NCBI RefSeq assembly: GCF_039511225.1
Contig: NZ_CP154261.1
Location: 248,001 to 312,000, forward strand
Reading direction: 5' to 3'
DNA length: 64,000 nt
Source: Sphingobacterium multivorum
Lineage (GTDB): Bacteria; Bacteroidota; Bacteroidia; Sphingobacteriales; Sphingobacteriaceae
Notes under the pieces: model-generated
Told to the model about the DNA's origin: nothing
Database searches by the model: none
The model's input: only the letters and a program-made list of their open reading frames with translations
Made by a program: the position numbers and the translations under genes
Part shown: positions 8,620 to 17,745 of the stretch, in pieces
Numbering within the stretch: position 1 is the first letter of the stretch
Layout: each line of letters begins with the position of its first letter

Positions 8620-9654
8620 ATGTCTGAGTCCAAAAGAATTTACCAAATCGATCTGTTTCGTTTTATCGCAGCATCTGCCGTCGTATTATATCATTATTTA
8701 TATCGGGGGTATGCTGCCGGAAATATGTCGCTATTGGGTTTCGATGGCGTCGGAGAATATTTTAAATATGGCTACCTGGGCGTAGACTTATTTTTTATCA
8801 TCAGTGGTTTTGTGATCGCTTTTTCCATCAAGCATCTTTCGTTGCGTAAGTTCTGCTATTCCCGTTTCAAGCGTTTGTATCCGATGTATTGGATTTGTTT
8901 GCTGTTGACTTTTACCGTTTCTTATTTTTGGGGCGCACCACGTTATCATGTCACATTTACACAGCTATTGGCCAATCTAACCATGGTCCAAAAACTATGG
9001 GGACAGGGGGATGTCGATGGCGCTTATTGGTCGCTCTATGTAGAGTTGAAATTTTACCTGATCATCGCCTTATTCCTTATTCTGAATCAATTTAAAAAAA
9101 TAAGTTTAGATTACCTGGTGTATTTTTGGCTGCTATTGTCCAGCTTGCGCTTTTTTGTTGGGCCTTCGGAAATTTATGACGCACTCCACGAGTTCTTTTT
9201 GTTCGATTGGAGCGCCTACTTTATTGCTGGAATTATATTTTGTCAGCTCTTTTTACATGGGCCCAAAGTCCAGCATTTTGTGGCCTTACCTTGGTGCTTG
9301 TACATTTCCATCGATGGTGCCGTGGGGCGCATTCATTGGCTGGAACGGACTTTCCACAGTGACTTTTCTTCTTATATTATTGGAGCGACCATCGTTGTGT
9401 TTTACCTGCTTATGTTGCTGGTTTCCTGTAAAAAGCTCCAGGTGATCAATTCGCCGAAATTCGTTAAAATTGGCATGTTGACCTATCCGCTGTATTTAAT
9501 CCATCAACACATCGGCTTTATCATTTTTAACCATCTGCACCCCTATTTAAACAAATACCTGTTACTTTCGGCTGTTATTGGTTTTATGCTTGTGGTTGCT
9601 TATCTGCTAAGCGACCGGATTGAACCATGGATTATAAAGCGGTTTAAAGCATAA
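8620..9654 (+). CDS. Acyltransferase-3 family membrane protein (OafA-like)
   Basis: Integral membrane O-acyltransferase of 344 residues, which would modify a surface or exported sugar with an acyl group. The family opening is RIYQIDLFRFIAASAVVLYH, followed by YLGVDLFFIISGFVIAFS, the basic RFKRLYPMYW turn, and YWSLYVELKFYL; about ten membrane helices follow. The frame stays open 28 codons upstream to 8536, but that extension (with APENCRKTAYICSQ) is unlike the family, and a -7 promoter box lies inside it, so ATG 8620 is preferred. It is transcribed away from the pilin operon and ends at a hairpin terminator. The acyl group and acceptor are not predictable here. Confidence 0.85.
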   Translation: MSESKRIYQIDLFRFIAASAVVLYHYLYRGYAAGNMSLLGFDGVGEYFKYGYLGVDLFFIISGFVIAFSIKHLSLRKFCYSRFKRLYPMYWICLLLTFTVSYFWGAPRYHVTFTQLLANLTMVQKLWGQGDVDGAYWSLYVELKFYLIIALFLILNQFKKISLDYLVYFWLLLSSLRFFVGPSEIYDALHEFFLFDWSAYFIAGIIFCQLFLHGPKVQHFVALPWCLYISIDGAVGRIHWLERTFHSDFSSYIIGATIVVFYLLMLLVSCKKLQVINSPKFVKIGMLTYPLYLIHQHIGFIIFNHLHPYLNKYLLLSAVIGFMLVVAYLLSDRIEPWIIKRFKA

Positions 9655-9657
9655 ATA

Positions 9658-9691
9658 AAAGGTCCGAAGGTAATGATTACCCCGAACCTTT
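9658..9691. terminator. Hairpin terminator between convergent genes
   Basis: AAAGGTCCG and its near-complement CGAACCTTT flank an inner GGTAAT-G-ATTACC palindrome. The stem lies just after the acyltransferase stop; the A/T ends could let it serve both convergent genes. Confidence 0.6.
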
Positions 9692-9779
9692 CTGGTTTTC
9701 ATAGGAGATATAGTTTTTTAGCTGGGTTGTTTTGGCAACCAAGCTGAAGTCCTGAATCGTTTACGACTTTGTCTTAGGG

Positions 9780-11129
9780 CTAGAAAACTAGATTTCCTTG
9801 ATAGATAAGTGATTTTACGGGCGATATTCTTGAAATAGCTTCTGCCGAACAACTCGCATCAAGGAAGGCAATATCTGCACTGTCGCCGACCTTTGGCCAT
9901 TGCATATTGCCTTTGTCATCCAATGGAGTAGGGCCCGCGGTAGCAAGTTTCAGCATACGGGATAGCGCAAATTCGGTAGCCTGGCCGTATACCTGAGCTG
10001 CAAGATTAGCTTTTTGTAGTACACTGCCTGTCCCGAAAGTATTCCAATGGTCTACAATGCTGTCATTGCCCGTCATGACCTTAACGTTGTTTTCCATAAG
10101 CGTTGGAATAGGCATAATTAAGCCACCGAATGGGATCGTAGACACGATACCGATTTGTGCAGCACCAAGTTTCTCGGCCATTTCCTGTTGTTTGGCTTTT
10201 TCCAGTCGACCAAGCACAAAACAATGGCTGAGGTAGGTCTTGCCTTTGAGAACAGGATTCTCGTTTACTTTATTAATTAAGTATTCTACAGTTTTCAAAC
10301 CCGATTCTCCAGATTCATGTAAGTGAATGTCAATTCCTTTGTTGTTATCTAAAGCCAGTTGAACCGTAAAATCCATTGTTTTTTCAATAGCGCCATCAAT
10401 GGAAAAGGGATCGACCCCACCGATAAAATCAATATTGGTTTTCGCTGCTTCCTTGAGATAAGGCACCGAATCGGTATAGAAAACACCGTGTTGTGGAAAA
10501 GCAACCAATTCAGCTCCAAATCCATTTTTCTTATTTTCAAGCGCCAGCTGTAGATGATGTAAAGAATCTAATTTGGAAGTTGGTTCAATATTGACATGGC
10601 TACGTGCAAAGGCAGTGCCCTTGGATTGTAGCAGTTCGATTAGTTTTTCTGCTTTATGGGTAGAGTTTTTAAGCAGTTCGGGCAAAATTTTCTGTTCAAG
10701 AGCAATCATACCCTTTACCCCCCCCGGGCCACGTCTTACTGCCTGCCATTTGTCGCCATAATAGGTCTTGTCCAAATGGATATGCATATCTTTAAAAGAA
10801 GGTAGCATCAAAAGCCCTTTTGCATCGATCGCATCAGCACTGTTGCTGTTGGCACTGATATTTTTGATTTTCCCGTTTGCGATCTGAATGGAAAAAAGAC
10901 CGGTCTTTGTTGCGGTTACATTACCATCACCATCGTACTCAAATCCGGTTTCCAATAGCACGTTTTTCAACGTATAGCTTTTTTTACCTTGGTAGCCACT
11001 CAAAAGTCCTTGATGAGCCATATTATGTCGATTTTCTGCAAATAGCATTCCCGGGATGAATGTAGCACCCGCAAGCGCTAGAGCAGAGTTTCTGATAAAT
11101 TCCTTGCGAGAAAGGGCCGTTGATTTCAT
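9780..11129 (-). CDS. Secreted amidohydrolase, cytosine-deaminase-like
   Basis: Metal-dependent hydrolase of the amidohydrolase superfamily (449 residues), closest by pattern to cytosine deaminase/isopropylammelide hydrolases, which deaminate or hydrolyse N-heterocycles. The beta-barrel metal ligands are visible: H116-x-H118 (DMHIHLDKTYYGDKW), HLHESGESG with H269/H271, SHCFVLG, and an Asp in TGNDSIVDHW. The N-terminus SRKEFIRNSALALAG resembles a Tat signal in which the twin Arg is R-K, so export is likely but the route is unsure. An AraC regulator lies directly upstream on the same strand. A TAACTTTG -7 box (11192-11185) and a dyad (11202-11222) precede the gene. The true substrate is unknown; an exported member is unusual because classical cytosine deaminases are cytoplasmic. 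Confidence 0.8.
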   Translation of the reverse strand: MKSTALSRKEFIRNSALALAGATFIPGMLFAENRHNMAHQGLLSGYQGKKSYTLKNVLLETGFEYDGDGNVTATKTGLFSIQIANGKIKNISANSNSADAIDAKGLLMLPSFKDMHIHLDKTYYGDKWQAVRRGPGGVKGMIALEQKILPELLKNSTHKAEKLIELLQSKGTAFARSHVNIEPTSKLDSLHHLQLALENKKNGFGAELVAFPQHGVFYTDSVPYLKEAAKTNIDFIGGVDPFSIDGAIEKTMDFTVQLALDNNKGIDIHLHESGESGLKTVEYLINKVNENPVLKGKTYLSHCFVLGRLEKAKQQEMAEKLGAAQIGIVSTIPFGGLIMPIPTLMENNVKVMTGNDSIVDHWNTFGTGSVLQKANLAAQVYGQATEFALSRMLKLATAGPTPLDDKGNMQWPKVGDSADIAFLDASCSAEAISRISPVKSLIYQGNLVF

Positions 11130-11184
11130 TTGATTTCCTATTATGTTATTTTGTGACCGGAATAAAAAGTCTACCAGTCTTTTA

Positions 11185-11192
11185 CAAAGTTA
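11185..11192 (-). promoter_or_regulatory. -7 promoter box of the amidohydrolase gene
   Basis: On the - strand the sequence reads TAACTTTG, an exact TAnnTTTG match, 55 bases before the amidohydrolase ATG. Confidence 0.45.
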
Positions 11193-11201
11193 CATAGCCG
11201 G

Positions 11202-11222
11202 TATCCCATTTTTGCTGGGATA
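11202..11222. promoter_or_regulatory. Dyad upstream of the amidohydrolase promoter
   Basis: Perfect 7-base arms TATCCCA and TGGGATA around a 7-base spacer, lying about 10 bases upstream of the -7 box and after the AraC stop codon. It has no T-run on the - strand, so it looks more like a protein-binding site than a terminator for the AraC gene; either is possible. Confidence 0.4.
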
Positions 11223-11244
11223 TTTCTGCCATTCTTTGTGTGAT

Positions 11245-12153
11245 TTATCTTTTTTTGATTTTGCTTTCAAGGAACTTAGGTGCTCCCTCCACATGAATAT
11301 TTTCTCTAAAGTCGCTCGGACTTGCTCCGGTTTGCTGTTTAAAAAAGTTCGAAAAATAAGCTTGATCTGCAAAACCCAATTCAAAGGCAATTTCTTTGAT
11401 GGATCGCTCTGTGCTTTGCAAAAGACGTTTGGCTTCAATGCTGATCCGTTGGTGAATAAGTTGTGTGGCTGATATTTTCAGATTTTTTTTGCACAGTATA
11501 TTGAGGTAATTGGGCGAAATATGAAGCTTTTCGGCATAAAAAGCCACGAGCTTTTGCTCCCTAAAGAATTCATCAATGAGCATATTGAACTTCGCCAGTC
11601 GTGGAACAGATTGATAGACTTTGAATTCGGTGAAGGCAGACTCCGCTTCGCGGCTTACAATCGCAGCAATGACTCCCGCTCGGGCGGTTATCAATGGAAT
11701 AAGTGAATTTTCTCTTTTTAACTCCTGCTTGACAGATTCAAATTCATAATGCAATTGTGCAAAAGCATCTGCAGTGAGGTCAATGACGGGATGGTTTTGG
11801 TAATTGGTAAATGAAAAGCGGAAAAATGGAGCAAAGTGTTCAAAAAAAGATCGTTCAATCATAAGTTGATAGCCTACAGTACCCGCATAGACATGCCATT
11901 TGTGCATTTGCCCCGGAAAGAGCACATGAACCTGATGATCTTTGATGACATGGTCAATCGAATCGATGGTATGAACCCCCGATGCTTTATCGAACAGATT
12001 TATGATAAAAAAGTCATGCTTATGCGGTTTGTCGATAAGCCGTTCGCCATGCAGTTCATTAAATAGGAGTTCGTCGCGCCCTGCAGTCTGTTCCTTGCGG
12101 AAGCCATCCAGACTGATTACTGGTGCCCAAATTTTTGAATTTCGTTTATCCAT
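11245..12153 (-). CDS. AraC-family transcriptional regulator
   Basis: One-component regulator of 302 residues. The N-terminal half is a cupin-like ligand domain (HKHDFFIINLFDKASGVHTID; FPGQMHKWHVYAG). The C-terminal 100 residues hold two helix-turn-helix units: VAFYAEKLHISPNYLNILCK and the signature SIKEIAFELGFADQAYFSNF followed by FKQQTGASPSDFR. Length is normal. It is 115 bases upstream of the amidohydrolase on the same strand, so it most likely senses the substrate or product of that enzyme; this is inferred from context. Confidence 0.9.
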   Translation of the reverse strand: MDKRNSKIWAPVISLDGFRKEQTAGRDELLFNELHGERLIDKPHKHDFFIINLFDKASGVHTIDSIDHVIKDHQVHVLFPGQMHKWHVYAGTVGYQLMIERSFFEHFAPFFRFSFTNYQNHPVIDLTADAFAQLHYEFESVKQELKRENSLIPLITARAGVIAAIVSREAESAFTEFKVYQSVPRLAKFNMLIDEFFREQKLVAFYAEKLHISPNYLNILCKKNLKISATQLIHQRISIEAKRLLQSTERSIKEIAFELGFADQAYFSNFFKQQTGASPSDFRENIHVEGAPKFLESKIKKR

Positions 12154-12559
12154 AGTAGATCATATCGAATCTAAAATACAAAATACCACGGAGTAATCGA
12201 TCATAGCGCGCTGAGTTTGCATAGGTTTGTATGGGCATAGTATAGTGGCGTTGCTACCTCCGCTAGGGGACAGGAGGATTTGTGGGCCCGTGGACGAAAG
12301 TAGACGCGACGGACGGTAGTTAAAATCTGGAGAATATCGGCTAAAATAAACCTATGTTTAATGATGTATACTCATTAATTTTATAAATGTCAAATAGACA
12401 GCAATACAAAACATATTCTTCGACTTTGGAGGCTTAATAGGCTGCTTTTTATCTTGTTCGTCATCTTTAAAGACAATAAAAGGAAAATACGGTAACAGCG
12501 TTCATCCAACTAGAAGGCGATCATTAAACATTAAATCATTAGCGAATAATAATAGCGAT
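12154..12559. promoter_or_regulatory. Divergent intergenic region with a dyad
   Basis: Separates the AraC gene from the arabinofuranosidase gene. At 12358-12378 there is an inverted repeat with arms TTAATGA and TCATTAA around TGTATAC, a possible operator. The stretch 12240-12330 is more GC-rich than its surroundings but has no open frame I can support. No clear TAnnTTTG box was found for either gene. Confidence 0.35.
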
Positions 12560-15500
12560 ATGAAAAGATATACGATATATTTTGTAGCAATTCTTACGAT
12601 TTTTATCAAAACAACAGCTATAGCTGTGGCACAGAGTGGAGATCAGATCTTGGACGGTATTGGTGAGACAGGCATGGTAGCCCGTTATGTCTTTGATGGG
12701 GATTTTAAGGATTGGTCGCGCAATGGATTACACGGTAAATTTCAGGGCACAAAAGCTTCGTTTGTGCCAGATAAGCAATTTACAAAGGTGCTGTCTCTGG
12801 CAGGAGGAAAGGATGATTTTGTCGTACTTCCACCGCAAGTGCTCAATGATCTCGAGTCGATCAGTATAACAGGCTGGATATACTTACGTGCCGCGCAGTC
12901 TGGCCAGTATTTATTCGATTTTGGACAAGACATCGCCCGGCATTTTGCTGGAACACCAACGGGGACAGCGCAGCAAAATGGCTACATGGGGATAATCGCC
13001 CCAAAGAAGACCGACGTAAAAAATGCAGTCTCTTCGGCTGTGCCATTAAACAAATGGGTGCATCTGGCCATTGTGGTTGACATAGCTTCAGGGGCTATGC
13101 AAACCTATTTGGATGGTATGCCTGCTGGAGAGGTTAAAAATATCCCACAGGAGTTGGCTGAAGTTTTTGGACAGACGGGTAGTAAGAGGACTTTATACAT
13201 CGGAAAATCCCTGTTGGGGGGCAGTGTAAGTTTAAATGCACTGTTGCATGATTTTCGCATTTATCGTGTGCCATTGAATCGAAACCAGATCGGCATGGTA
13301 TACAGAAATGCATTGAACGGTGTTCGTGAAGATATTACTTCTAAGGGTAAGGCTGAGGATGACTTACCGCGATTTCCAATGAACAAAGCAGAGCTTTATA
13401 ATGCCTTTTTAACGGGGGTAACAGACGTGACCGTGGAAACGGAGGTTGGTGAGCTGCCCCGATTGCCGAGTTATGTCGCCGGAACCTATAAAGACGGTAT
13501 GGTAGGACCGAAAGTGCGTGTGTTGTGGCCTGCACCAACCGACAATAGTGCCGTCTCGCAGCAAACAGCTTACACAGTCACGGGGCGTGTTCCCGGGACT
13601 GATCTGAAACCGAAAGCCATCATTACAGTTAAAGGGAAGGTAATGTCCAACCTGCCTAACTTAAAATTGGAAGCATTTCATTTGGATCAGGTTTCCCTTA
13701 ATACGGATGTAAAGCATCATCAAACGAAGTTTATTGAAAATCGGAATAAATTCATTGATACATTGGCAAAATCGGATCCCAATTCATTCCTCTATATGTT
13801 TCGTCATGCGTTTGGGCAGAAGCAACCGGCAGGTGCGCAGCCCTTGGAAGTGTGGGACAGTCAAGATATCAAACTACGGGGTCATGCTACAGGACATTAC
13901 CTGACGGCAATTGCACAGGCGTATGCGAGTACAGGGTATGATAAAGCGCTCCAGTCAAAATTTATGGGAAAGATGGATACCATGGTCAACGTGCTTTATG
14001 CCTTGTCAAAGTTGTCGGGCGCACCGAGGCAAGAGAAAGAAGCGGGGCAGGCTTATGTCGCAGATCCTGCTGCGGTACCTTATGGTCCCGGTAAATCGGC
14101 TTATGATTCTGACCTGAGTGACGAAGGAATCCGCACTGATTATTGGAACTGGGGGCTAGGTTTTATCAGCGCCTATCCCCCGGATCAGTTTATTATGCTC
14201 GAGCATGGCGCAAAATATGGCGGGCAGAAGAACCAAATTTGGGCTCCTTATTATACCCTGCATAAGATCTTGGCCGGCCTGATGGATGTTTATGAGGTAA
14301 GTGGAAATAAAAAAGCATTGCAGATCGCTCAGGGAATGGGCAATTGGGTGTATACGCGTTTAAATCAAGTCCCGACCGACACACTGATCAAAATGTGGAA
14401 TACTTATATAGCCGGCGAATTTGGCGGGATGAATGAAGTGATGGCAAGGTTATATCGTATAACGGGTGAAGAGAACTATTTAAAAACCGCCCGTTTATTT
14501 GACAATATTGATATGTTCTACGGCAGTGCAGCGCATGCACATGGACTGGCCAAAAATGTAGATACTTTTAGAGGGCTACATGCCAATCAGCATATACCTC
14601 AAATTGTGGGCAGTATGGAGCTATATCGGGTGTCCAATGAGCCTGAGTATTATAAAATAGCGGATAATTTTTGGTATAAAGCCACCAACGATTATATGTA
14701 TAGTATCGGTGGTGTGGCTGGGGCAAGAAATCCGGCCAATGCAGAATGTTTTATTAGCGAGCCGGCGACATTATATGAAAATGGATTTTCTGCAGGCGGA
14801 CAGAACGAAACCTGCGCAACCTATAACATGCTGAAATTGACAAGTGACCTGTTTATGTTCGATCAACGCACAGAGCTAATGGATTATTATGAACGTGGAT
14901 TATACAATCATATCTTAGCTTCTGTTGCAGAAAATAGTCCAGCAAATACCTATCATGTGCCTTTACGCGCGGGATCTATCAAGCAGTTTGGAAATGCTGA
15001 TATGAAAGGCTTTACCTGCTGCAACGGTACGGCTATTGAGAGCAGTACCAAATTGCAGAATACGATCTATTTTAGGAGCAAGGATGATCAGGCGCTGTAT
15101 GTCAATCTGTATATTCCTTCTACTTTACATTGGACGGAACGCGGAATCAGCGTCGAGCAACAAACAAGTTTCCCGAAAGCGGATCAAACATCGCTTAAGA
15201 TAAAGGGGAATGGCAAATTTGAACTTCATGTGCGGGTGCCAAGCTGGGCAACAAAGGGATTTTTTGTTGCAATCAATGGTGTCGATCAAAAAATCAAGGC
15301 TGAGCCGGGAACTTACCTGACCTTAAACCGTAGCTGGAAAGATGGCGATGTGATCACTCTTAAAATGCCATTTCAGTTTCATCTGGAGCCAGTTATGGAT
15401 CAGCCCAATATTGCCAGCCTATTTTATGGGCCGATCTTATTGGCAGCCCAGGAACCTGCAGCAAGAAAAGACTGGCGTAAAGTAACCTTAAACGCCAACG

Positions 15501-15625
15501 ATATTGCTACGTCGATTAAAGGGAATCCCGAAACATTGGAATTTTATATTGATGATGTGCTTTATAAACCGTTTTATGATACCTACGGACGTCATTCGGT
15601 TTACCTGGATGTCAGTTTAAAATAG
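12560..15625 (+). CDS. LamG + GH127/GH146-type beta-L-arabinofuranosidase
   Basis: Exported glycoside hydrolase (1021 residues) of the DUF1680 fold, expected to release beta-L-arabinofuranose from plant arabinans, extensins or pectin side chains in the periplasm or at the surface. Signal peptide 1-25 (ends IAVAQ). Residues 40-240 are a LamG/concanavalin-like beta-sandwich (YVFDGDFKDWSRNGLHG; YLDGMPAG). The catalytic alpha/alpha barrel begins near 360. The zinc-thiolate site of the family is intact: E750 and C752 in NETCATYN, and C820-C821 in FTCCNGT, one of which is the nucleophile by analogy with characterised GH127 enzymes. GH127 and GH146 share these residues, so the family is left open. 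No SusCD pair is adjacent, which is unusual for a Bacteroidota CAZyme. It ends 137 bases before a two-component operon with its own promoter. Confidence 0.88.
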   Translation: MKRYTIYFVAILTIFIKTTAIAVAQSGDQILDGIGETGMVARYVFDGDFKDWSRNGLHGKFQGTKASFVPDKQFTKVLSLAGGKDDFVVLPPQVLNDLESISITGWIYLRAAQSGQYLFDFGQDIARHFAGTPTGTAQQNGYMGIIAPKKTDVKNAVSSAVPLNKWVHLAIVVDIASGAMQTYLDGMPAGEVKNIPQELAEVFGQTGSKRTLYIGKSLLGGSVSLNALLHDFRIYRVPLNRNQIGMVYRNALNGVREDITSKGKAEDDLPRFPMNKAELYNAFLTGVTDVTVETEVGELPRLPSYVAGTYKDGMVGPKVRVLWPAPTDNSAVSQQTAYTVTGRVPGTDLKPKAIITVKGKVMSNLPNLKLEAFHLDQVSLNTDVKHHQTKFIENRNKFIDTLAKSDPNSFLYMFRHAFGQKQPAGAQPLEVWDSQDIKLRGHATGHYLTAIAQAYASTGYDKALQSKFMGKMDTMVNVLYALSKLSGAPRQEKEAGQAYVADPAAVPYGPGKSAYDSDLSDEGIRTDYWNWGLGFISAYPPDQFIMLEHGAKYGGQKNQIWAPYYTLHKILAGLMDVYEVSGNKKALQIAQGMGNWVYTRLNQVPTDTLIKMWNTYIAGEFGGMNEVMARLYRITGEENYLKTARLFDNIDMFYGSAAHAHGLAKNVDTFRGLHANQHIPQIVGSMELYRVSNEPEYYKIADNFWYKATNDYMYSIGGVAGARNPANAECFISEPATLYENGFSAGGQNETCATYNMLKLTSDLFMFDQRTELMDYYERGLYNHILASVAENSPANTYHVPLRAGSIKQFGNADMKGFTCCNGTAIESSTKLQNTIYFRSKDDQALYVNLYIPSTLHWTERGISVEQQTSFPKADQTSLKIKGNGKFELHVRVPSWATKGFFVAINGVDQKIKAEPGTYLTLNRSWKDGDVITLKMPFQFHLEPVMDQPNIASLFYGPILLAAQEPAARKDWRKVTLNANDIATSIKGNPETLEFYIDDVLYKPFYDTYGRHSVYLDVSLK

Positions 15626-15640
15626 GAGGCCAGCAGTGTA

Positions 15641-15674
15641 TTCCTAAATCTTTCCCAAATTCAAGGTATCTTTG
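15641..15674 (+). promoter_or_regulatory. Promoter with OmpR-type 11-bp direct repeat before the two-component operon
   Basis: Two tandem 11-base units, TTCCTAAATCT (15641-15651) and TTCCCAAATTC (15652-15662), directly precede an exact -7 box TATCTTTG (15667-15674). OmpR/PhoB-family regulators typically bind such direct repeats. The same arrangement occurs before the downstream PepSY-like gene, so it is a good candidate for autoregulation by the response regulator encoded here. Confidence 0.6.
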
Positions 15675-15762
15675 TCAGAAACAATTGTGTGTGTGAATTG
15701 TCATTTATAGTTGGCATATCGATGCTGTTTACAAAGGTTCTCATTGCGTTAAAGAAGGTAAG

Positions 15763-16440
15763 ATGAAAGTGCTCCTAATTGAAGATGAAGAAGATTTAAG
15801 GGAAATAGTCAAAGCGTCATTAATCAAAGAAGAATATACGGTAGAAACCGCCGGAGATTACCGGGCAGCACTTGAAAAGGTTGCGGTATATGACTACGAT
15901 TGTATATTGCTCGACATCATGCTGCCTGGAGGAAATGGTCTGCAGATCCTCGGTCAGCTCAAAAATGAAGGTAAGTCCGATAATGTAATTATTATCTCGG
16001 CAAAGGATTCTTTGGATGATAAGCTAAAGGGACTCGAGCTTGGAGCCGATGACTATTTGACAAAACCCTTTCACATTGCAGAGCTGAACGCACGAATTAA
16101 AGCTGTGCTGCGAAGGAAACAACGGGAAGGTAGGCATACGTTGGAAATGGGCAACATCGTGTTGGACCTCAATGAACGCTGCTTATTCATTAGGCAGGAG
16201 CCCGTACCGTTAAATAGGAAGGAGTTTGATATGCTCAACTACTTCTTATTGAACAAAAATAGACTGGTTAGCAAAAGTGCACTGGCAGAACATGTATGGG
16301 GTGATAATACGGACCAGGCGGATAATCTTGATTTCATCTATTCACAAATAAAAAACTTACGCAAAAAATTCTTGGCTAATCATGCTGATGTGGATTTCGA
16401 AGCGGTGTACGGAATCGGTTATAAATTTGTCGAAAAATGA
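15763..16440 (+). CDS. OmpR/PhoB-family response regulator
   Basis: Cytoplasmic DNA-binding response regulator (225 residues). The receiver has E7/D8, phospho-acceptor D51 (CILLDIMLP), S79 and K101 (YLTKPF). The C-terminal winged helix (about 128-224) ends in AVYGIGYKF, the usual OmpR wing. It overlaps the histidine kinase gene by four bases (ATGA), which shows translational coupling. The promoter carries an 11-bp direct repeat that is repeated before the PepSY-like gene after the kinase, so it probably activates itself and that gene. The family includes regulators of metal or envelope stress; the signal cannot be named. Confidence 0.93.
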   Translation: MKVLLIEDEEDLREIVKASLIKEEYTVETAGDYRAALEKVAVYDYDCILLDIMLPGGNGLQILGQLKNEGKSDNVIIISAKDSLDDKLKGLELGADDYLTKPFHIAELNARIKAVLRRKQREGRHTLEMGNIVLDLNERCLFIRQEPVPLNRKEFDMLNYFLLNKNRLVSKSALAEHVWGDNTDQADNLDFIYSQIKNLRKKFLANHADVDFEAVYGIGYKFVEK

Positions 16441-17720
16441 AATTAGCCAACCAAACACTAAAGTATCTTTCGATCTCTGTGCTGGTGGTCATCGCGCTCT
16501 GGTCAACCCTGTTTTATTTATTTATGCTGGAGGTAATCCACGATAATATCGACGAGGAACTCGAAAACCAAAAACGGCTCATTATCCAGGAGCTTTCCAG
16601 CAATCCCACTGTAGCTCCAGATTTGGAGTTTGGGGTAAATAACTATAAGGTACGCCAGATCTCCGAAGAGCAAGCCCTTAAGATGCAAAACGTTTATAAG
16701 GACACCATGTTGTATATGCAGGACGATGATGATCCCGAACCGGAACTGGAACCCGTCCGAATGTTGACGACAGCATTCGAACATCAAGGACATTATTATG
16801 AACTTTCGATCATCAACTCGATGATCGAAGAAAGTGATCTGATCAAGAATCTCTTCTATTCCGTTGTTATTTTATTTATTCTGTTGGTCATCAGTATCGT
16901 ATCCATCAATAAAGTCGTAATACAACGTTTATGGGGACCATTATATACTTTCTTGGATCAGTTGACACGATTCCGTTTGGGCAAAACCAAGGAGAAGCCT
17001 GCTATGGATACGCAGATACAGGAATTTAAAGATCTCGAGCTAGCTGTGTCTACTTTAATTCGCCATAACGAAGAAAGCTATGAACAGCAAAAACAGTTCA
17101 TTGGCAATGCTTCGCATGAATTACAGACACCGTTGGCCATTATGATCAATAAATTGGAGATAATGGCGGAGACGGAGGGGCTAAACCAGGAACAGGCGGA
17201 GACTGTGGCAGCGGTATTAGCAACTGCCGAGCGGCTTGTTCGCCTCAATAAATCCTTGTTGCTGTTGAGTAAAATTGAGAATAAACAATTTTTGCACAAC
17301 GCGGATCTTCCGTTCAATGCCCTTGTGCTGAATATTGTGGCGGAGTTGGAGGCTATTGCTGCGTTTAAAAAGGTCAGTATAAATGTTGTTCAAGAAGATC
17401 AGCTGAACGTGCAAATGGACAGTGCTTTGGCCAATATCGTTGTGTCAAATCTCCTGCGGAATGCGTTGTTCCACAATAAATTGGGGGGTGAGGTGAATAT
17501 CCGTATTACGAACAAAGGACTGACCGTGTCCAATACGAGTACACATGCCGCCTTGGATGCTAACCTGGTATTTTCCCGTTTTTATAAGTCAGATGCAGCA
17601 TCCAAAGGTACTGGCTTGGGGCTGGCCATTGTGCAGGCCATCTGTCACCTCTATGGTTTTGTAATCGTCTACCAGTACGAAAATAACCAGCATAGCTTTC
17701 AGGTAAATATGTTCCCTTAG
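16437..17720 (+). CDS. Sensor histidine kinase of the OmpR-type pair
   Basis: Inner-membrane sensor kinase (427 residues) with two membrane spans, about 10-32 and 138-160, which enclose a short periplasmic sensor of roughly 105 residues. The sensor carries a strongly acidic patch D96-D99 P E P E L E, suited to binding cations or basic peptides. The H-box is GNASHELQTPLA with phospho-acceptor His227; the N box is NLLRNALFHN and the G2 box GTGLGLAIV. The G1 (D-x-G-x-G) box is not obvious: that region reads NKGLTVSNTS, which is a common shortened form in Bacteroidota kinases. It is coupled to the response regulator by an ATGA overlap and followed by a PepSY-like gene. Confidence 0.92.
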   Translation: MKLANQTLKYLSISVLVVIALWSTLFYLFMLEVIHDNIDEELENQKRLIIQELSSNPTVAPDLEFGVNNYKVRQISEEQALKMQNVYKDTMLYMQDDDDPEPELEPVRMLTTAFEHQGHYYELSIINSMIEESDLIKNLFYSVVILFILLVISIVSINKVVIQRLWGPLYTFLDQLTRFRLGKTKEKPAMDTQIQEFKDLELAVSTLIRHNEESYEQQKQFIGNASHELQTPLAIMINKLEIMAETEGLNQEQAETVAAVLATAERLVRLNKSLLLLSKIENKQFLHNADLPFNALVLNIVAELEAIAAFKKVSINVVQEDQLNVQMDSALANIVVSNLLRNALFHNKLGGEVNIRITNKGLTVSNTSTHAALDANLVFSRFYKSDAASKGTGLGLAIVQAICHLYGFVIVYQYENNQHSFQVNMFP

Positions 17721-17745
17721 AAAATATACCAGCGGCAGGTAAGTG

